From positions 248,001-312,000 of the forward strand of contig NZ_CP117849.1 in NCBI RefSeq assembly GCF_026151165.2: a stretch of 64,000 bases of DNA. Direction: 5' to 3'. Below, piece after piece: positions 43,646 through 51,570 of the stretch (positions are counted from its first letter, which is position 1; each line of letters starts with the position of its first letter). This stretch comes from Cryobacterium sp. SO2. GTDB taxonomy: Bacteria > Actinomycetota > Actinomycetes > Actinomycetales > Microbacteriaceae. Under the pieces are notes generated by a model that was given only the letters and a program-made list of their open reading frames with translations, was not told the DNA's origin and did not search any database. A program made the position numbers and the translations under genes.

Positions 43646-44644
43646 CGTGCTCGAGCGCACGATGAGTTCGAACGGCATCGGTGTGTTCAACGCGGCCTGG
43701 TCGTGCTGGCCGGGGTGCAGCTGGTCCATCAGGATCTCCACGGCCGTGGCGCCCTGGCCCTGCGGGAATTGCGCGATGGTGCTCAGGCCGAAGAAATCAG
43801 CGAGTTCGTGGTCGTCGATGCCGATCACCGAGACGTCCCGCGGCACCACCAGGCCCAGATCGCGCGCCGCCAGGATGCTGCCGATCGCCATTTCGTCCGA
43901 CGCGGCGAAGATGGCGGTCGGACGGTTGTGCGGGCTGCCGAGGAGCTGCTTGGCGGCCTGGTAGCCGCCGCGGATGGTGAAATCGGCGGGCTGGAACAGC
44001 TCGGGGGCGATCCCGATCCCGGCGGCCTCCAGCGCGGCCTCGTAGCCGTACCGGCGGTTGGTGGGCAGGTGGAAGTCGAGGTCGAAGTCCTTGTTGCCGC
44101 CGATGTGCGCGATCCGGGTGTGGCCGAGGGCCAGCAGGTGCTCCGTCGCGAGCCTGGCCACGGCCACGTCGTCGATCGTGAGGGTGCGCACACCGGTGAT
44201 CGGGCCGCCGACGCCCACGAGGGGCTTGCCGAGGGCGTGCAGCCTGGCCACCTCGCTCTCGGTGAGTTCGAGGGAGATCGCGATGACGGCATCCACCCGC
44301 TGGCGCAGCAGGAAGTGTTCGAACACGCTGCGCCGCTCGTCGCCGCCGCCGGTGAGGTTGTAGAGGGTGAGGTCGTAACCGTTGTGCAGCAACGCGGTCT
44401 GGGCGCCCTCGACGACGCTGGAGAAGAACCAGCGGCTCAGAAAGGGCACGACGACGCCGATGTTCTTCATGCGGCCGGAGGCCAGGCTCGACGCGTTCGA
44501 CGACACGACGTAGCCCATCTCGAGCGCCGCGGCCTTGACCTTGAGCCGGGTCGCAGGCGACACGTGGCCGTTGCCGCTCAGGGCGCGCGAGACCGTGGCG
44601 GTGGAGACGCCCGCTCGACGGGCGACCTCGTCGATTCCGACCAT
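43628..44644 (-). CDS. LacI-family regulator
   Basis: 338 residues. N-terminal HTH and hinge helix (VGIDEVARRAGVSTATVSRA, then LKVKAAALEMGYV) and a periplasmic-binding-protein-like sugar sensor domain ending in the family SSTARPGD tail. It is likely a sugar-responsive repressor. No transport gene is adjacent; the nearest sugar genes are the maltose cluster 3.7 kb away, whose operators look LacI-type, so control of that cluster is possible. Confidence 0.88.
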   Translation of the reverse strand: MVGIDEVARRAGVSTATVSRALSGNGHVSPATRLKVKAAALEMGYVVSSNASSLASGRMKNIGVVVPFLSRWFFSSVVEGAQTALLHNGYDLTLYNLTGGGDERRSVFEHFLLRQRVDAVIAISLELTESEVARLHALGKPLVGVGGPITGVRTLTIDDVAVARLATEHLLALGHTRIAHIGGNKDFDLDFHLPTNRRYGYEAALEAAGIGIAPELFQPADFTIRGGYQAAKQLLGSPHNRPTAIFAASDEMAIGSILAARDLGLVVPRDVSVIGIDDHELADFFGLSTIAQFPQGQGATAVEILMDQLHPGQHDQAALNTPMPFELIVRSSTARPGD

Positions 44645-44799
44645 TCGGGTTCCTTACCGGCGTACAAGAGGGGTGTGAAGTGATCATATCCACCGGTTTG
44701 GATGCCTGCTGCCCCCGCTGATTTCGCACTTGGGCCCTCTGGCTTGTATTCTGTCTGAGCGTCTCCGGTCACGTGGCTACATATGGCCGGGTATGCACT

Positions 44800-44881
44800 G
44801 GCGAGTTACCCAAGCGGCCAAAGGGATCTGACTGTAAATCAGACGGCGTAGCCTTCGTGAGTTCGAATCTCGCACTCGCCA
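44800..44881 (+). tRNA. tRNA-Tyr (GTA)
   Basis: Acceptor arms GGCGAGT (44800-44806) and ACTCGCC (44874-44880), discriminator A. The anticodon stem TCTGA/TCAGA encloses CTGTAAA with anticodon GTA at 44834-44836. The long variable arm (class II) and T-arm GTGAG-TTCGAAT-CTCGC fit tRNA-Tyr. No encoded CCA. Confidence 0.95.
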
Positions 44882-44909
44882 CAGCAAGAATGCAGCACCA
44901 GCACAACAA

Positions 44910-44938
44910 CGAAACGCGCCGGGCTCCGGCGCGTTTCG
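44910..44938. terminator. Hairpin after tRNA-Tyr
   Basis: CGAAACGCGCCGG (44910-44922) and CCGGCGCGTTTCG (44926-44938) form a perfect 13-bp stem with loop GCT. Confidence 0.7.
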
Positions 44939-44984
44939 TGCGTTAACAACCACCGTGCGCCTGTCGCCGCGGGGCAGCGGGGCG

Positions 44985-44996
44985 TACCGTGGGCGG
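44985..44996 (+). promoter_or_regulatory. Leaderless-type -10 box before the inositol monophosphatase-like gene
   Basis: TACCGT at 44985-44990, six bases, then ATG at 44997. Confidence 0.4.
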
Positions 44997-45830
44997 ATGA
45001 CCACTCCCGCTTCGACCGAACTCCTCGCCCTCGCCCAGAAGACGGCCATCACCGCGGGGGAGCTCGCCCGCCGGCGACGCGCTGAGGGCGTGGAGATCGC
45101 CGCGTCGAAGTCGTCGCCGGAGGATGTGGTGACCCTGGCTGACCGCGAGACCGAGACGCGCATCCGGGAGCTGCTGGCCGACGCGCGGCCGAACGACGGC
45201 TTCTACGGCGAGGAATCGACCGCTACCGCCGGGACCTCCGGGCTGACCTGGGTGGTCGACCCCATCGACGGCACCGTGAACTACCTCTACGGCATCCCGT
45301 TCTACGCCGTGAGCATCGCCGTGGTCGAAGGCGACGCCGACCCGGCCACCTGGAACGCGCTGGCCGGAGCGGTGCGCAACCCGGCCATCGACGAACTCTT
45401 CTCGGCGCGGGCCGGCGGAGGAGCGGAGCTGAACGGGCGCCGCCTGCAGGTGAAGACCGGCGTGCCGCTGTCCCTGGCCCTGTTCGGCACCGGCTTCTCC
45501 TACGACTCGGTGCGACGCACCCGCCAGGCGAAGGTGCTGCACGGCCTCATCCACCGGGTGCGGGACGTGCGCCGGATGGGAGCGGCGTCGCTCGACCTGT
45601 GCTCGGTCGCCGCCGGTCGGCTCGACCTCTACTACGAACGCGGACTCAACCCGTGGGACCACGCGGCCGGCGGACTGGTGGCGGCGGAAGCCGGTGCCAG
45701 GGTCGGCGCGTTCGGCGACGACCGTGAAGGCCTCAACCTTCTCATCGCCGCGGCTCCCGACCTCTACGCCACCGCGGAGCCGCTCCTCGTGAATCTTTTC
45801 AATGAATTTATGGCGGACGACGACATATAG
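44997..45830 (+). CDS. Inositol monophosphatase family phosphatase
   Basis: 277 residues with the Mg2+-dependent Li-sensitive phosphatase fold. Metal-binding motifs are GEES (motif 1), DPIDGTVNYLYGIPF (motif 2) and NPWDHAAGGLVAAEAGA (motif 3). Possible substrates are inositol-1-phosphate or histidinol phosphate (HisN type); I cannot decide. The start ATG at 44997 matches the leaderless spacing; a GTG-initiated reading from 44955 adds 14 unlike residues. Confidence 0.88.
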   Translation: MTTPASTELLALAQKTAITAGELARRRRAEGVEIAASKSSPEDVVTLADRETETRIRELLADARPNDGFYGEESTATAGTSGLTWVVDPIDGTVNYLYGIPFYAVSIAVVEGDADPATWNALAGAVRNPAIDELFSARAGGGAELNGRRLQVKTGVPLSLALFGTGFSYDSVRRTRQAKVLHGLIHRVRDVRRMGAASLDLCSVAAGRLDLYYERGLNPWDHAAGGLVAAEAGARVGAFGDDREGLNLLIAAAPDLYATAEPLLVNLFNEFMADDDI

Positions 45831-46075
45831 GGTTCCGGTCCGCCGGCGACGGTTTTCCGTCGCGCGATGGCAGGCCAGAAGGCGGTTCCAGGCCCGGTCC
45901 GAGGTTTCGCGACACGGTGTCGGGCCGGCCCGATCTGCCCCGTCAGTGGGGGCGATCCGGCATCGCCGGATGGAGATTTCGCGGCTCGCCCGCTAGCCTT
46001 TATCTATTCGTTACTTTGGCCTGGCCTGAATGACGAGCATCTCGCCCCGTCAATCGCGCCGAAAGTACCGTTACT

Positions 46076-47380
46076 TTGTCACCTCACTCCCCGCAGTCGG
46101 ATGCCTCCGCACCCGACCCGAGTGACCCCACACAAAGCGACCTGGCAGTGGCCGGCAGCACGCCTGCACGCGTGCTCACGCGCCGCGAACTGCGCGATCT
46201 GGAACGCCGAGCCGCGACGCCCGCTGCCGAGCCGAGCCCCGCTGCCGCTCACCACGGAGCCCACACCGACGACGCCTTCGAGTTCCCCGCCGCGGAGCTC
46301 AGCGCCGAGGCTCAGGTGCTGGTCGGCGCCGAGCTGGCCGAGCCGCACCTCGAACCCGTTGTCATCAAGGCGCCGGACCTCGCCCTGCCGGCCGAGCCGG
46401 CTTACGAGCAGCTCACCAGCGATGTGTCGCCGAACACCACCACGACCACCATCGTCCTGCCCTCCCGCGCGGCTCTGCGCGCGCAGCTGCGCGCCGAACA
46501 GGCCAGCACCGAGGCGCCTGCCCCTCTGGCTCCCGTCGAGGCCGCAGCGCCCCGCACAACGCCGGCCGAACCTGAGCGCGTGCTGCCGGCCTACGTGCCG
46601 CGCACCCGTGCCCGCACCGGCACCGCGAACCGGGCTCCGGTCTCCGTGCGCTCCGGCCACCACCGCATGCGCCTGCTCGCCACCAAGGGCGGCTCCATCG
46701 TCGCGATGTCGATTGTGGCCCTGATGGCCGTCGCGACCTCCCTTCCCGCCGACGCGCTGCTGTCGTCCAGTGACGTGCGCGCCGCGGCGCTCGAGGCGCA
46801 GAAGCCGGCCAGCAGCGAGCCGGCGCAGACGATCGACCTCGCCAACGGCACCGACACCATCACGGTGGAGCAGGACAGCTACCAGGCCAAGTCCATCGCC
46901 GAGGTCGCCGCCGCCAGCGGCATCCGCTTGGAAGACTCCTTCACCAACAACCCGAACGGCACCATCCAGTGGCCGTTCGCGGTCGGCGTGCACATCGGCG
47001 ACCAGTTCGGCTACCGCAACTGCGCCGGCTGCTCGGTGAACCACGGCGGCCAGGACTTCAACCCCGGCGTCGGCGCTCCGATCCAAGCGATCGCCGACGG
47101 CGTGGTGAGCTTCACCGAAGACGGCGAAGGCAGCCTGGGCGTGCACATGGTCATCGATCACATGATCGACGGCGAACTGGTCTCCAGCGTCTACGCCCAC
47201 ATGATCCACGGCTCGATGCTGCTGAAGACCGGCGACGTCGTCAAGGTCGGCCAGGTCATCGGCCAGGTCGGAACGACGGGCATGTCGACGGGCCCGCACC
47301 TGCACTTCGAGATCCGCATCGGCGGCATCAAGGGCACCAAGGTCGACCCGCTGGTCTGGCTCTACGCCAACACCAACTAG
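46076..47380 (+). CDS. M23 family metallopeptidase with N-terminal disordered region
   Basis: 434 residues. A ~190-residue low-complexity N-terminus containing LTRRELRDLERRAA is followed by one membrane helix (about 205-222) and the extracellular M23 domain: HGGQDFNPGVGAPIQAIADG (first His and Asp) and HLHFE (last His). It is probably a peptidoglycan endopeptidase. The start is TTG at 46076, poorly supported: it lies in the second copy of a 10-bp direct repeat (CGTTACTTTG at 46009 and 46069), and no better codon is visible. A 245-base region without genes lies upstream; TATCTAT near 46001 may be its promoter. Confidence 0.83.
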   Translation: MSPHSPQSDASAPDPSDPTQSDLAVAGSTPARVLTRRELRDLERRAATPAAEPSPAAAHHGAHTDDAFEFPAAELSAEAQVLVGAELAEPHLEPVVIKAPDLALPAEPAYEQLTSDVSPNTTTTTIVLPSRAALRAQLRAEQASTEAPAPLAPVEAAAPRTTPAEPERVLPAYVPRTRARTGTANRAPVSVRSGHHRMRLLATKGGSIVAMSIVALMAVATSLPADALLSSSDVRAAALEAQKPASSEPAQTIDLANGTDTITVEQDSYQAKSIAEVAAASGIRLEDSFTNNPNGTIQWPFAVGVHIGDQFGYRNCAGCSVNHGGQDFNPGVGAPIQAIADGVVSFTEDGEGSLGVHMVIDHMIDGELVSSVYAHMIHGSMLLKTGDVVKVGQVIGQVGTTGMSTGPHLHFEIRIGGIKGTKVDPLVWLYANTN

Positions 47381-47393
47381 CGCCCGCAGCAAG

Positions 47394-47456
47394 ACGCGAA
47401 AGCGGTCATAGGGATGCTTCGCGGGCACCGAGGTGACCGGATGCCCGCTTTCGCGA
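47394..47456. repeat. Palindromic intergenic repeat, family C copy 2
   Basis: CGCGAAAGCGG (47395-47405) and CCGCTTTCGCG (47445-47455) flank an interior with TGCTTCG and GAGGTGACCG, as in the copy at 4802. The arms differ from that copy at one position on each side, keeping the pair. It lies between convergent M23 and alarmone synthetase genes. Confidence 0.72.
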
Positions 47457-47464
47457 CGTCCGGG

Positions 47465-48229
47465 TCAGACGGCCTTGGCCAGGAACGCCTCGAGGATGCT
47501 GCGGGGGAGCGGGAACGGCACCAGACCGTCGGCCGCATGCGGCGCCGACGGCGGCGACCCCCGGGTCGCCAGCGCATCCTCAGCGGTGCCCAGTGACAGC
47601 ACCTGGTCGTGCAGGCGCTCCATGTCGATGTCCAGCCGGTTGGCCACGTCGGCGGCCTGCTTGAGCTCACCGACCAGGGCGCTGGGCACGGCTCCGTCGT
47701 ACTTGTAGAAGATCTTGTGCTCGAGGCTGGCCCAGAAGTCCATCGCCACGGTGCGGATCTGCACCTCGACGGTCACGGGCTGCACCCGGTCGGACATGAA
47801 CACCGGGATCGCGACGATCAGGTGCAGGCTCTTGTAGCCGTTCGGCTTGGGATCCTTGATGTAGTCCTTGACCTGCAGCACCGTGATGTCCTGCTGGCTG
47901 GTGAGCATCTCGAGCACCCGGTAGGTGTCCGAGATGAAGCTGCAGGTGATGCGGATGCCGGCGATGTCCTGGATGTTCTCCCGGATGCCCTCGAGGTCGA
48001 GCGGGTAGCCCTTGCGGTTCGCCTTCTTGAGGATCCCCTCCGGCGACTTCAGCCGGTGGCTGACATGCTCGATCGGGCTGTAGTCGTGGATCGCGCTGAA
48101 CTCTTCCTTGAGGATGTTGACCTTGGTCATCATCTCGTCGGTCGCGAACTTGTACGACATCATGAAGCGCGTGAGCTCGGTGCGGATGGCCTGGAGGTCG
48201 TTCGGCCATTCGACATCCTGGTCGGTCAA
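47465..48229 (-). CDS. Small alarmone synthetase (RelA/SpoT-domain GTP pyrophosphokinase)
   Basis: 254 residues, RelQ/RelP-like. The single synthetase domain has KANRKGYPLDLEGIRENIQD, DIAGIRITCSF, DYIKDPKPNGYKSLHL and VEVQIRTVAMDFWASLEHK. There is no HD hydrolase domain or regulatory ACT region. It makes (p)ppGpp or pGpp from GTP/GDP and ATP. The start is TTG at 48227-48229, preceded by GGGAG; longer readings add ~200 residues with no domain and were rejected. Confidence 0.88.
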   Translation of the reverse strand: MTDQDVEWPNDLQAIRTELTRFMMSYKFATDEMMTKVNILKEEFSAIHDYSPIEHVSHRLKSPEGILKKANRKGYPLDLEGIRENIQDIAGIRITCSFISDTYRVLEMLTSQQDITVLQVKDYIKDPKPNGYKSLHLIVAIPVFMSDRVQPVTVEVQIRTVAMDFWASLEHKIFYKYDGAVPSALVGELKQAADVANRLDIDMERLHDQVLSLGTAEDALATRGSPPSAPHAADGLVPFPLPRSILEAFLAKAV

Positions 48230-48371
48230 CGAGTGCTCCCTTATCGGCGGTGGCCCCGCGAACGGCGACGGCCACCTTGAGTCTGCCACCCCCCGCATCC
48301 GGACTCGCTGGGAGCGGGCTGGGAGAGGGGGTGGCAGACCCGGTGAACGGTACGCGTCGGCGTTCTGTGGA

Positions 48372-50039
48372 TCAGCCCTGCAGCCAGGCGGTGGTGTCGC
48401 CGGGCAGGGTGCGGTCGACCAGGACCTCGCTGGCCACGAGCACCTCGCCGGCCGGAAGCTCGACGGGCGTCTGGCCCGTGTTCGCCACGACAATGACATT
48501 CCCGTTTCGGAATACGAGCACGTCGGGCCCGGGGGAGGCGAGCCATTCCACCGAACCGAGGCCGAGGCCCCGCTCGCGGCGCAGGGCGAGCGCCCGCGTG
48601 TACAGGTCGAGCGTGGAGCCGTCGACGCCCTGCTGCGCGTCGCGGGCCAGAGTGGCCCATTCGGCGGGCTGGGGCAGCCAGCTGTTCGAGCTCGGGCCGA
48701 AGCCGTACGACGGCGATGCCGACTCCCACGGGATCGGCACCCGGCAGCCGTCGCGGCCGTAGCGTTCTCCGTTGGTGCGGAACCAGGTGGGGTCCTCGCG
48801 GGAGGAGTCCGGCAGGTGGATGACCTCGGGCAGGCCGAGCTCCTCACCCTGGTAGATGTAGCTGGAACCGGGCAGCGAGAGCATCAGCGCCGAGGCGGCG
48901 CGGGCGCGGCGCAGGCCCACCGCGGTATCGGGCAGCCCGACGGTGTTCGGGCCGATGCCGTGACCCTGCAGGTTGTCCGCCGTGAGGGCCAGCCTGGAGG
49001 CGTGTCGCACGACATCGTGGTTGGAGAGCACCCAGGTGCTCGGGGCGCCGACGGCGCTGAACGCGGCGAGGGAGTCGTCGATGACGCGGCGGAGCGGAGC
49101 GGCCTGCCACGGGGTCTCCAGGTAGGCGAAGTTGAACGCCTGGTGCATCTCGTCCGGGCGCACCCACTGGGCCACTCGGTTGAGCGGGTCGACCCAGGCC
49201 TCGGCGGCGAGGATGCGGTCGCCGTCGTACTCGTCGAGCACGAGGCGCCAGTCGCGGTAGATGTCGTGCACGCCGTCCTGGGCCCAGTACGGGGCGCCGG
49301 CGACGGGCTCGGCGACGACGCCGGGCTCGAGCGACGTTGCGCCGCCCATGCTGCCGCCGTCGACGGGCGGGGTGTAGTCGGGCAGACCCTTGGCCTTGAT
49401 CATGCCGTGCGCGACATCCACCCGGAAGCCGTCGACGCCGCGGTCGAGCCAGAACCGGAGGACGGCGCGGAACTGCGTGCGCACCCACTCGTTGTCCCAG
49501 TCGAAGTCGGGCTGGGTGGTGTCGAAGAGGTGCAGGTACCACTGGCCGGGGGTGCCGTCTGGGTCGGTCGTGCGAGTCCAGGCGTTTCCACCGAACACGG
49601 ACTCCCAGTTGTTCGGCGGCAGTTCGCCGTTTTCGCCGCGACCGTCGCGGAAGATGTAGTGCCCGCGCTCCTCGCTGCCGGGGCCGGCGGCCAGAGCGGC
49701 CTGGAACCACGGGTGGTCGCTGGAGGAGTGATTGGGCACGATGTCGACGATCACCCGGATGCCGAGCGCGTGCGCGGCTGCCTGCATGCTGTCGTAGTCG
49801 GCGAGGCTGCCGAAGAGCGGATCGACGTCGCAGTAGTCGGAGACGTCGTAGCCGGCATCCCGCTGCGGCGACGTGTAGAACGGCGACAACCAGATGGCGT
49901 CGACGCCCAGTTCGGCCAGCTGCGGCAGGCGCGACTGGATGCCCGCGAGGTCGCCCATGCCGTCGCCGTTGGCGTCAGCGAACGACCGTGGGTAGATCTG
50001 ATAGATAACGGCGGTACGCCACCACTCTGTGCCTGTCAT
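48372..50039 (-). CDS. GH13 alpha-glucosidase (oligo-1,6-glucosidase-like)
   Basis: 555-residue cytoplasmic enzyme without signal peptide. Begins WWRTAVIYQIYPRSFADANG (GH13 region); nucleophile Asp in GFRVDVAHGM, acid/base Glu in LAAEAWVD, third Asp in VLSNHDVVRH. It releases glucose from maltose and short maltodextrins imported by malEFG, which is divergent. The ATG at 50037-50039 gives the normal family N-terminus. A LacI-type operator lies 30 bases upstream. Confidence 0.9.
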   Translation of the reverse strand: MTGTEWWRTAVIYQIYPRSFADANGDGMGDLAGIQSRLPQLAELGVDAIWLSPFYTSPQRDAGYDVSDYCDVDPLFGSLADYDSMQAAAHALGIRVIVDIVPNHSSSDHPWFQAALAAGPGSEERGHYIFRDGRGENGELPPNNWESVFGGNAWTRTTDPDGTPGQWYLHLFDTTQPDFDWDNEWVRTQFRAVLRFWLDRGVDGFRVDVAHGMIKAKGLPDYTPPVDGGSMGGATSLEPGVVAEPVAGAPYWAQDGVHDIYRDWRLVLDEYDGDRILAAEAWVDPLNRVAQWVRPDEMHQAFNFAYLETPWQAAPLRRVIDDSLAAFSAVGAPSTWVLSNHDVVRHASRLALTADNLQGHGIGPNTVGLPDTAVGLRRARAASALMLSLPGSSYIYQGEELGLPEVIHLPDSSREDPTWFRTNGERYGRDGCRVPIPWESASPSYGFGPSSNSWLPQPAEWATLARDAQQGVDGSTLDLYTRALALRRERGLGLGSVEWLASPGPDVLVFRNGNVIVVANTGQTPVELPAGEVLVASEVLVDRTLPGDTTAWLQG

Positions 50040-50069
50040 GACGCACACACTACGGCATTCCGGCCTATG

Positions 50070-50083
50070 TGCAAGCGCTTCCA
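50070..50083. promoter_or_regulatory. LacI-type operator near the alpha-glucosidase gene
   Basis: TGCAAGCGCTTCCA, a 14-base palindrome with one mismatch around the core AAGCGCTT, between the glucosidase gene and malE. Confidence 0.6.
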
Positions 50084-50164
50084 CTAATCGGCTGTTTCAA
50101 ACGCGCTCGTGAGCTGTAGATAACCACACACTGGGTTGCCATTCGAAGAATTGGCAGGTATACA

Positions 50165-50178
50165 TGTAACCGCTTGCA
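50165..50178. promoter_or_regulatory. LacI-type operator near malE
   Basis: TGTAACCGCTTGCA, related to the site at 50070 (CGCTT core). The two sites are 95 bases apart centre to centre, each near one divergent gene. Confidence 0.55.
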
Positions 50179-50211
50179 CAAATGTCAATGTTGATTATGA
50201 AAGGCACACCA

Positions 50212-51444
50212 ATGATGGTGAAGAAGAATGGCCTGCTCGCCGCCGGCGCGATAGCTGTCGCCGCGTCCCTGGCCCTAGCCGGATGCTCGGCGGGTTCGAG
50301 CTCGAGCGGCACCACGTCCGATGCCGATTCGAGCACGTTGACCGTCTGGGTGGACGCCGACCGCGCCGCCGTGCTGAAGGACGCCGCAGCGGCCTTCACC
50401 AAGGAGTCCGGGGTCAAGGTCAAGCTCGTGCAGAAGGACTTCGCCAAGATCCAGGAGGAGTTCATCGCCCAGGTCCCCACCGGGAAGGGCCCGGACATCA
50501 CCATCGCCGCGCACGACTGGCTCGGTAACTTCGTGAGCAACGGCGTGGTGCAGCCCGTCGAGCTCGGCGACACCGCGGCCGACTACCAGCAGGTCGCCGT
50601 CACCGCCATGAGTTACGAGGGCAAGACCTACGGCGTGCCGTACTCGATCGAGAACATCGCACTGCTGCGCAACACCGCGCTGGCTGCCGAGGCCCCGGCC
50701 ACCTTCGACGACATGACCGCCGCGGGCGTCGCCGCCGGCACCGAATTCCCCTACCTCGTGCAGATCGGCCCCGAGGCCGACCCGTACCACCTGTACCCGT
50801 TCCAGACCTCGTTCGGCGCCCCGGTGTTCGGCACCAACGCCGACGGCAGCTACAACCCCGACGACCTCACCGTGGGCAATGCCGGGGGCGAAGCCTTCGC
50901 CACCTGGCTGGCCGCAGAGGGCGCGGCGGGCCGGATGAGCGTGAACCTCACCGGCGACATCGCCAAGGAGAAGTTCTACGCGGGAGCTTCCCCGTTCCTG
51001 CTCACCGGACCGTGGAACGTGCCGGACGCCCAGGCTGCCGGCATCGACGTCTCCGTCGACCCGATCCCGTCCGCCGGGGGCCAGGTCGCCCAGCCGTTCG
51101 TGGGCGTGCAGGGCTTCATGGTGAGCGCCAAGACCAAGAACGCCATCGCCGCGAACGAGTTCCTGGTGAACTACATCGGCAGCGAAGAGGTGCAGACCGC
51201 ACTCTACGACGTGGGTGGCCGCCCGCCGGCACTGACCGCCGCCTTCGAGGCCGCCAGCTCCGACCCGATCACCGCCGGTTTCGGCGCCGTCGGCGCCACC
51301 GCCGTGCCGATGCCCAACATCCCGCAGATGGGCAAGGTCTGGCAGTTCTGGGGCGTCACCGAGGCCGCGATCATCAGCAACCAGGGCGACCCGGTTGAGC
51401 TCTGGCAGAAGATGACCGCGGACATCGCGGCCGCCATCCAGTAA
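50212..51444 (+). CDS. malE: Maltose/maltodextrin-binding lipoprotein
   Basis: 410 residues. Lipobox LAGC follows a short basic start and hydrophobic stretch. The binding-protein fold contains LTVWVDADRAAVLKDAAAAF near the start and the hinge region YGVPYSIENIALLRNTAL, as in MalE proteins. It captures maltodextrins outside the membrane. AAAGG 8 bases before ATG at 50212 decides the start; an ATG at 50215 is equally possible and earlier ATGs (50182, 50197) lack such a site. Confidence 0.9.
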   Translation: MMVKKNGLLAAGAIAVAASLALAGCSAGSSSSGTTSDADSSTLTVWVDADRAAVLKDAAAAFTKESGVKVKLVQKDFAKIQEEFIAQVPTGKGPDITIAAHDWLGNFVSNGVVQPVELGDTAADYQQVAVTAMSYEGKTYGVPYSIENIALLRNTALAAEAPATFDDMTAAGVAAGTEFPYLVQIGPEADPYHLYPFQTSFGAPVFGTNADGSYNPDDLTVGNAGGEAFATWLAAEGAAGRMSVNLTGDIAKEKFYAGASPFLLTGPWNVPDAQAAGIDVSVDPIPSAGGQVAQPFVGVQGFMVSAKTKNAIAANEFLVNYIGSEEVQTALYDVGGRPPALTAAFEAASSDPITAGFGAVGATAVPMPNIPQMGKVWQFWGVTEAAIISNQGDPVELWQKMTADIAAAIQ

Positions 51445-51446
51445 TC

Positions 51447-51475
51447 AGCACCACCAAGCACCACCAAGCACCACC
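51447..51475. repeat. Three tandem 10-base repeats after malE
   Basis: AGCACCACCA at 51447 and 51457, then AGCACCACC at 51467, directly after the malE stop and before a strong hairpin. Confidence 0.8.
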
Positions 51476-51476
51476 G

Positions 51477-51509
51477 GGTGCGCCCGGCCTCACCGGGGCC
51501 GGGCGCACC
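51477..51509 (+). promoter_or_regulatory. malE-malF intergenic stem-loop
   Basis: GGTGCGCCCGGCC (51477-51489) and GGCCGGGCGCACC (51497-51509), loop TCACCGG. There is no T-run, so it may slow decay of the malE message or partly terminate, allowing more binding protein than permease. Confidence 0.6.
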
Positions 51510-51570
51510 GCACCATCCGCAGCACCCGGCCTTCGGGCACGCCGGCACCGATGCCGGCAGAGAGCAGACA

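Noticed and set aside
45831..46075. Cyclic di-AMP (ydaO-type) riboswitch before the M23 peptidase
   Set aside because: Such switches often precede wall hydrolases, but the conserved core words are not visible and the likely promoter near 46001 leaves only about 65 bases of leader.
46009..46078. CGTTACTTTG direct repeat as a regulatory or insertion signature
   Set aside because: Only 10 bases, two copies 60 bases apart, no flanking structure. Probably chance, although the second copy contains the assumed TTG start.
47465..48847. 460-residue version of the alarmone synthetase
   Set aside because: The extra ~206 residues have shadow-like composition and overlap the convergent-side glucosidase gene; TTG at 48229 with GGGAG gives a normal small synthetase.
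51447..51475. Short tandem repeats as a CRISPR array
   Set aside because: Units are 10 bases and contiguous, without spacers, and no cas genes are present.
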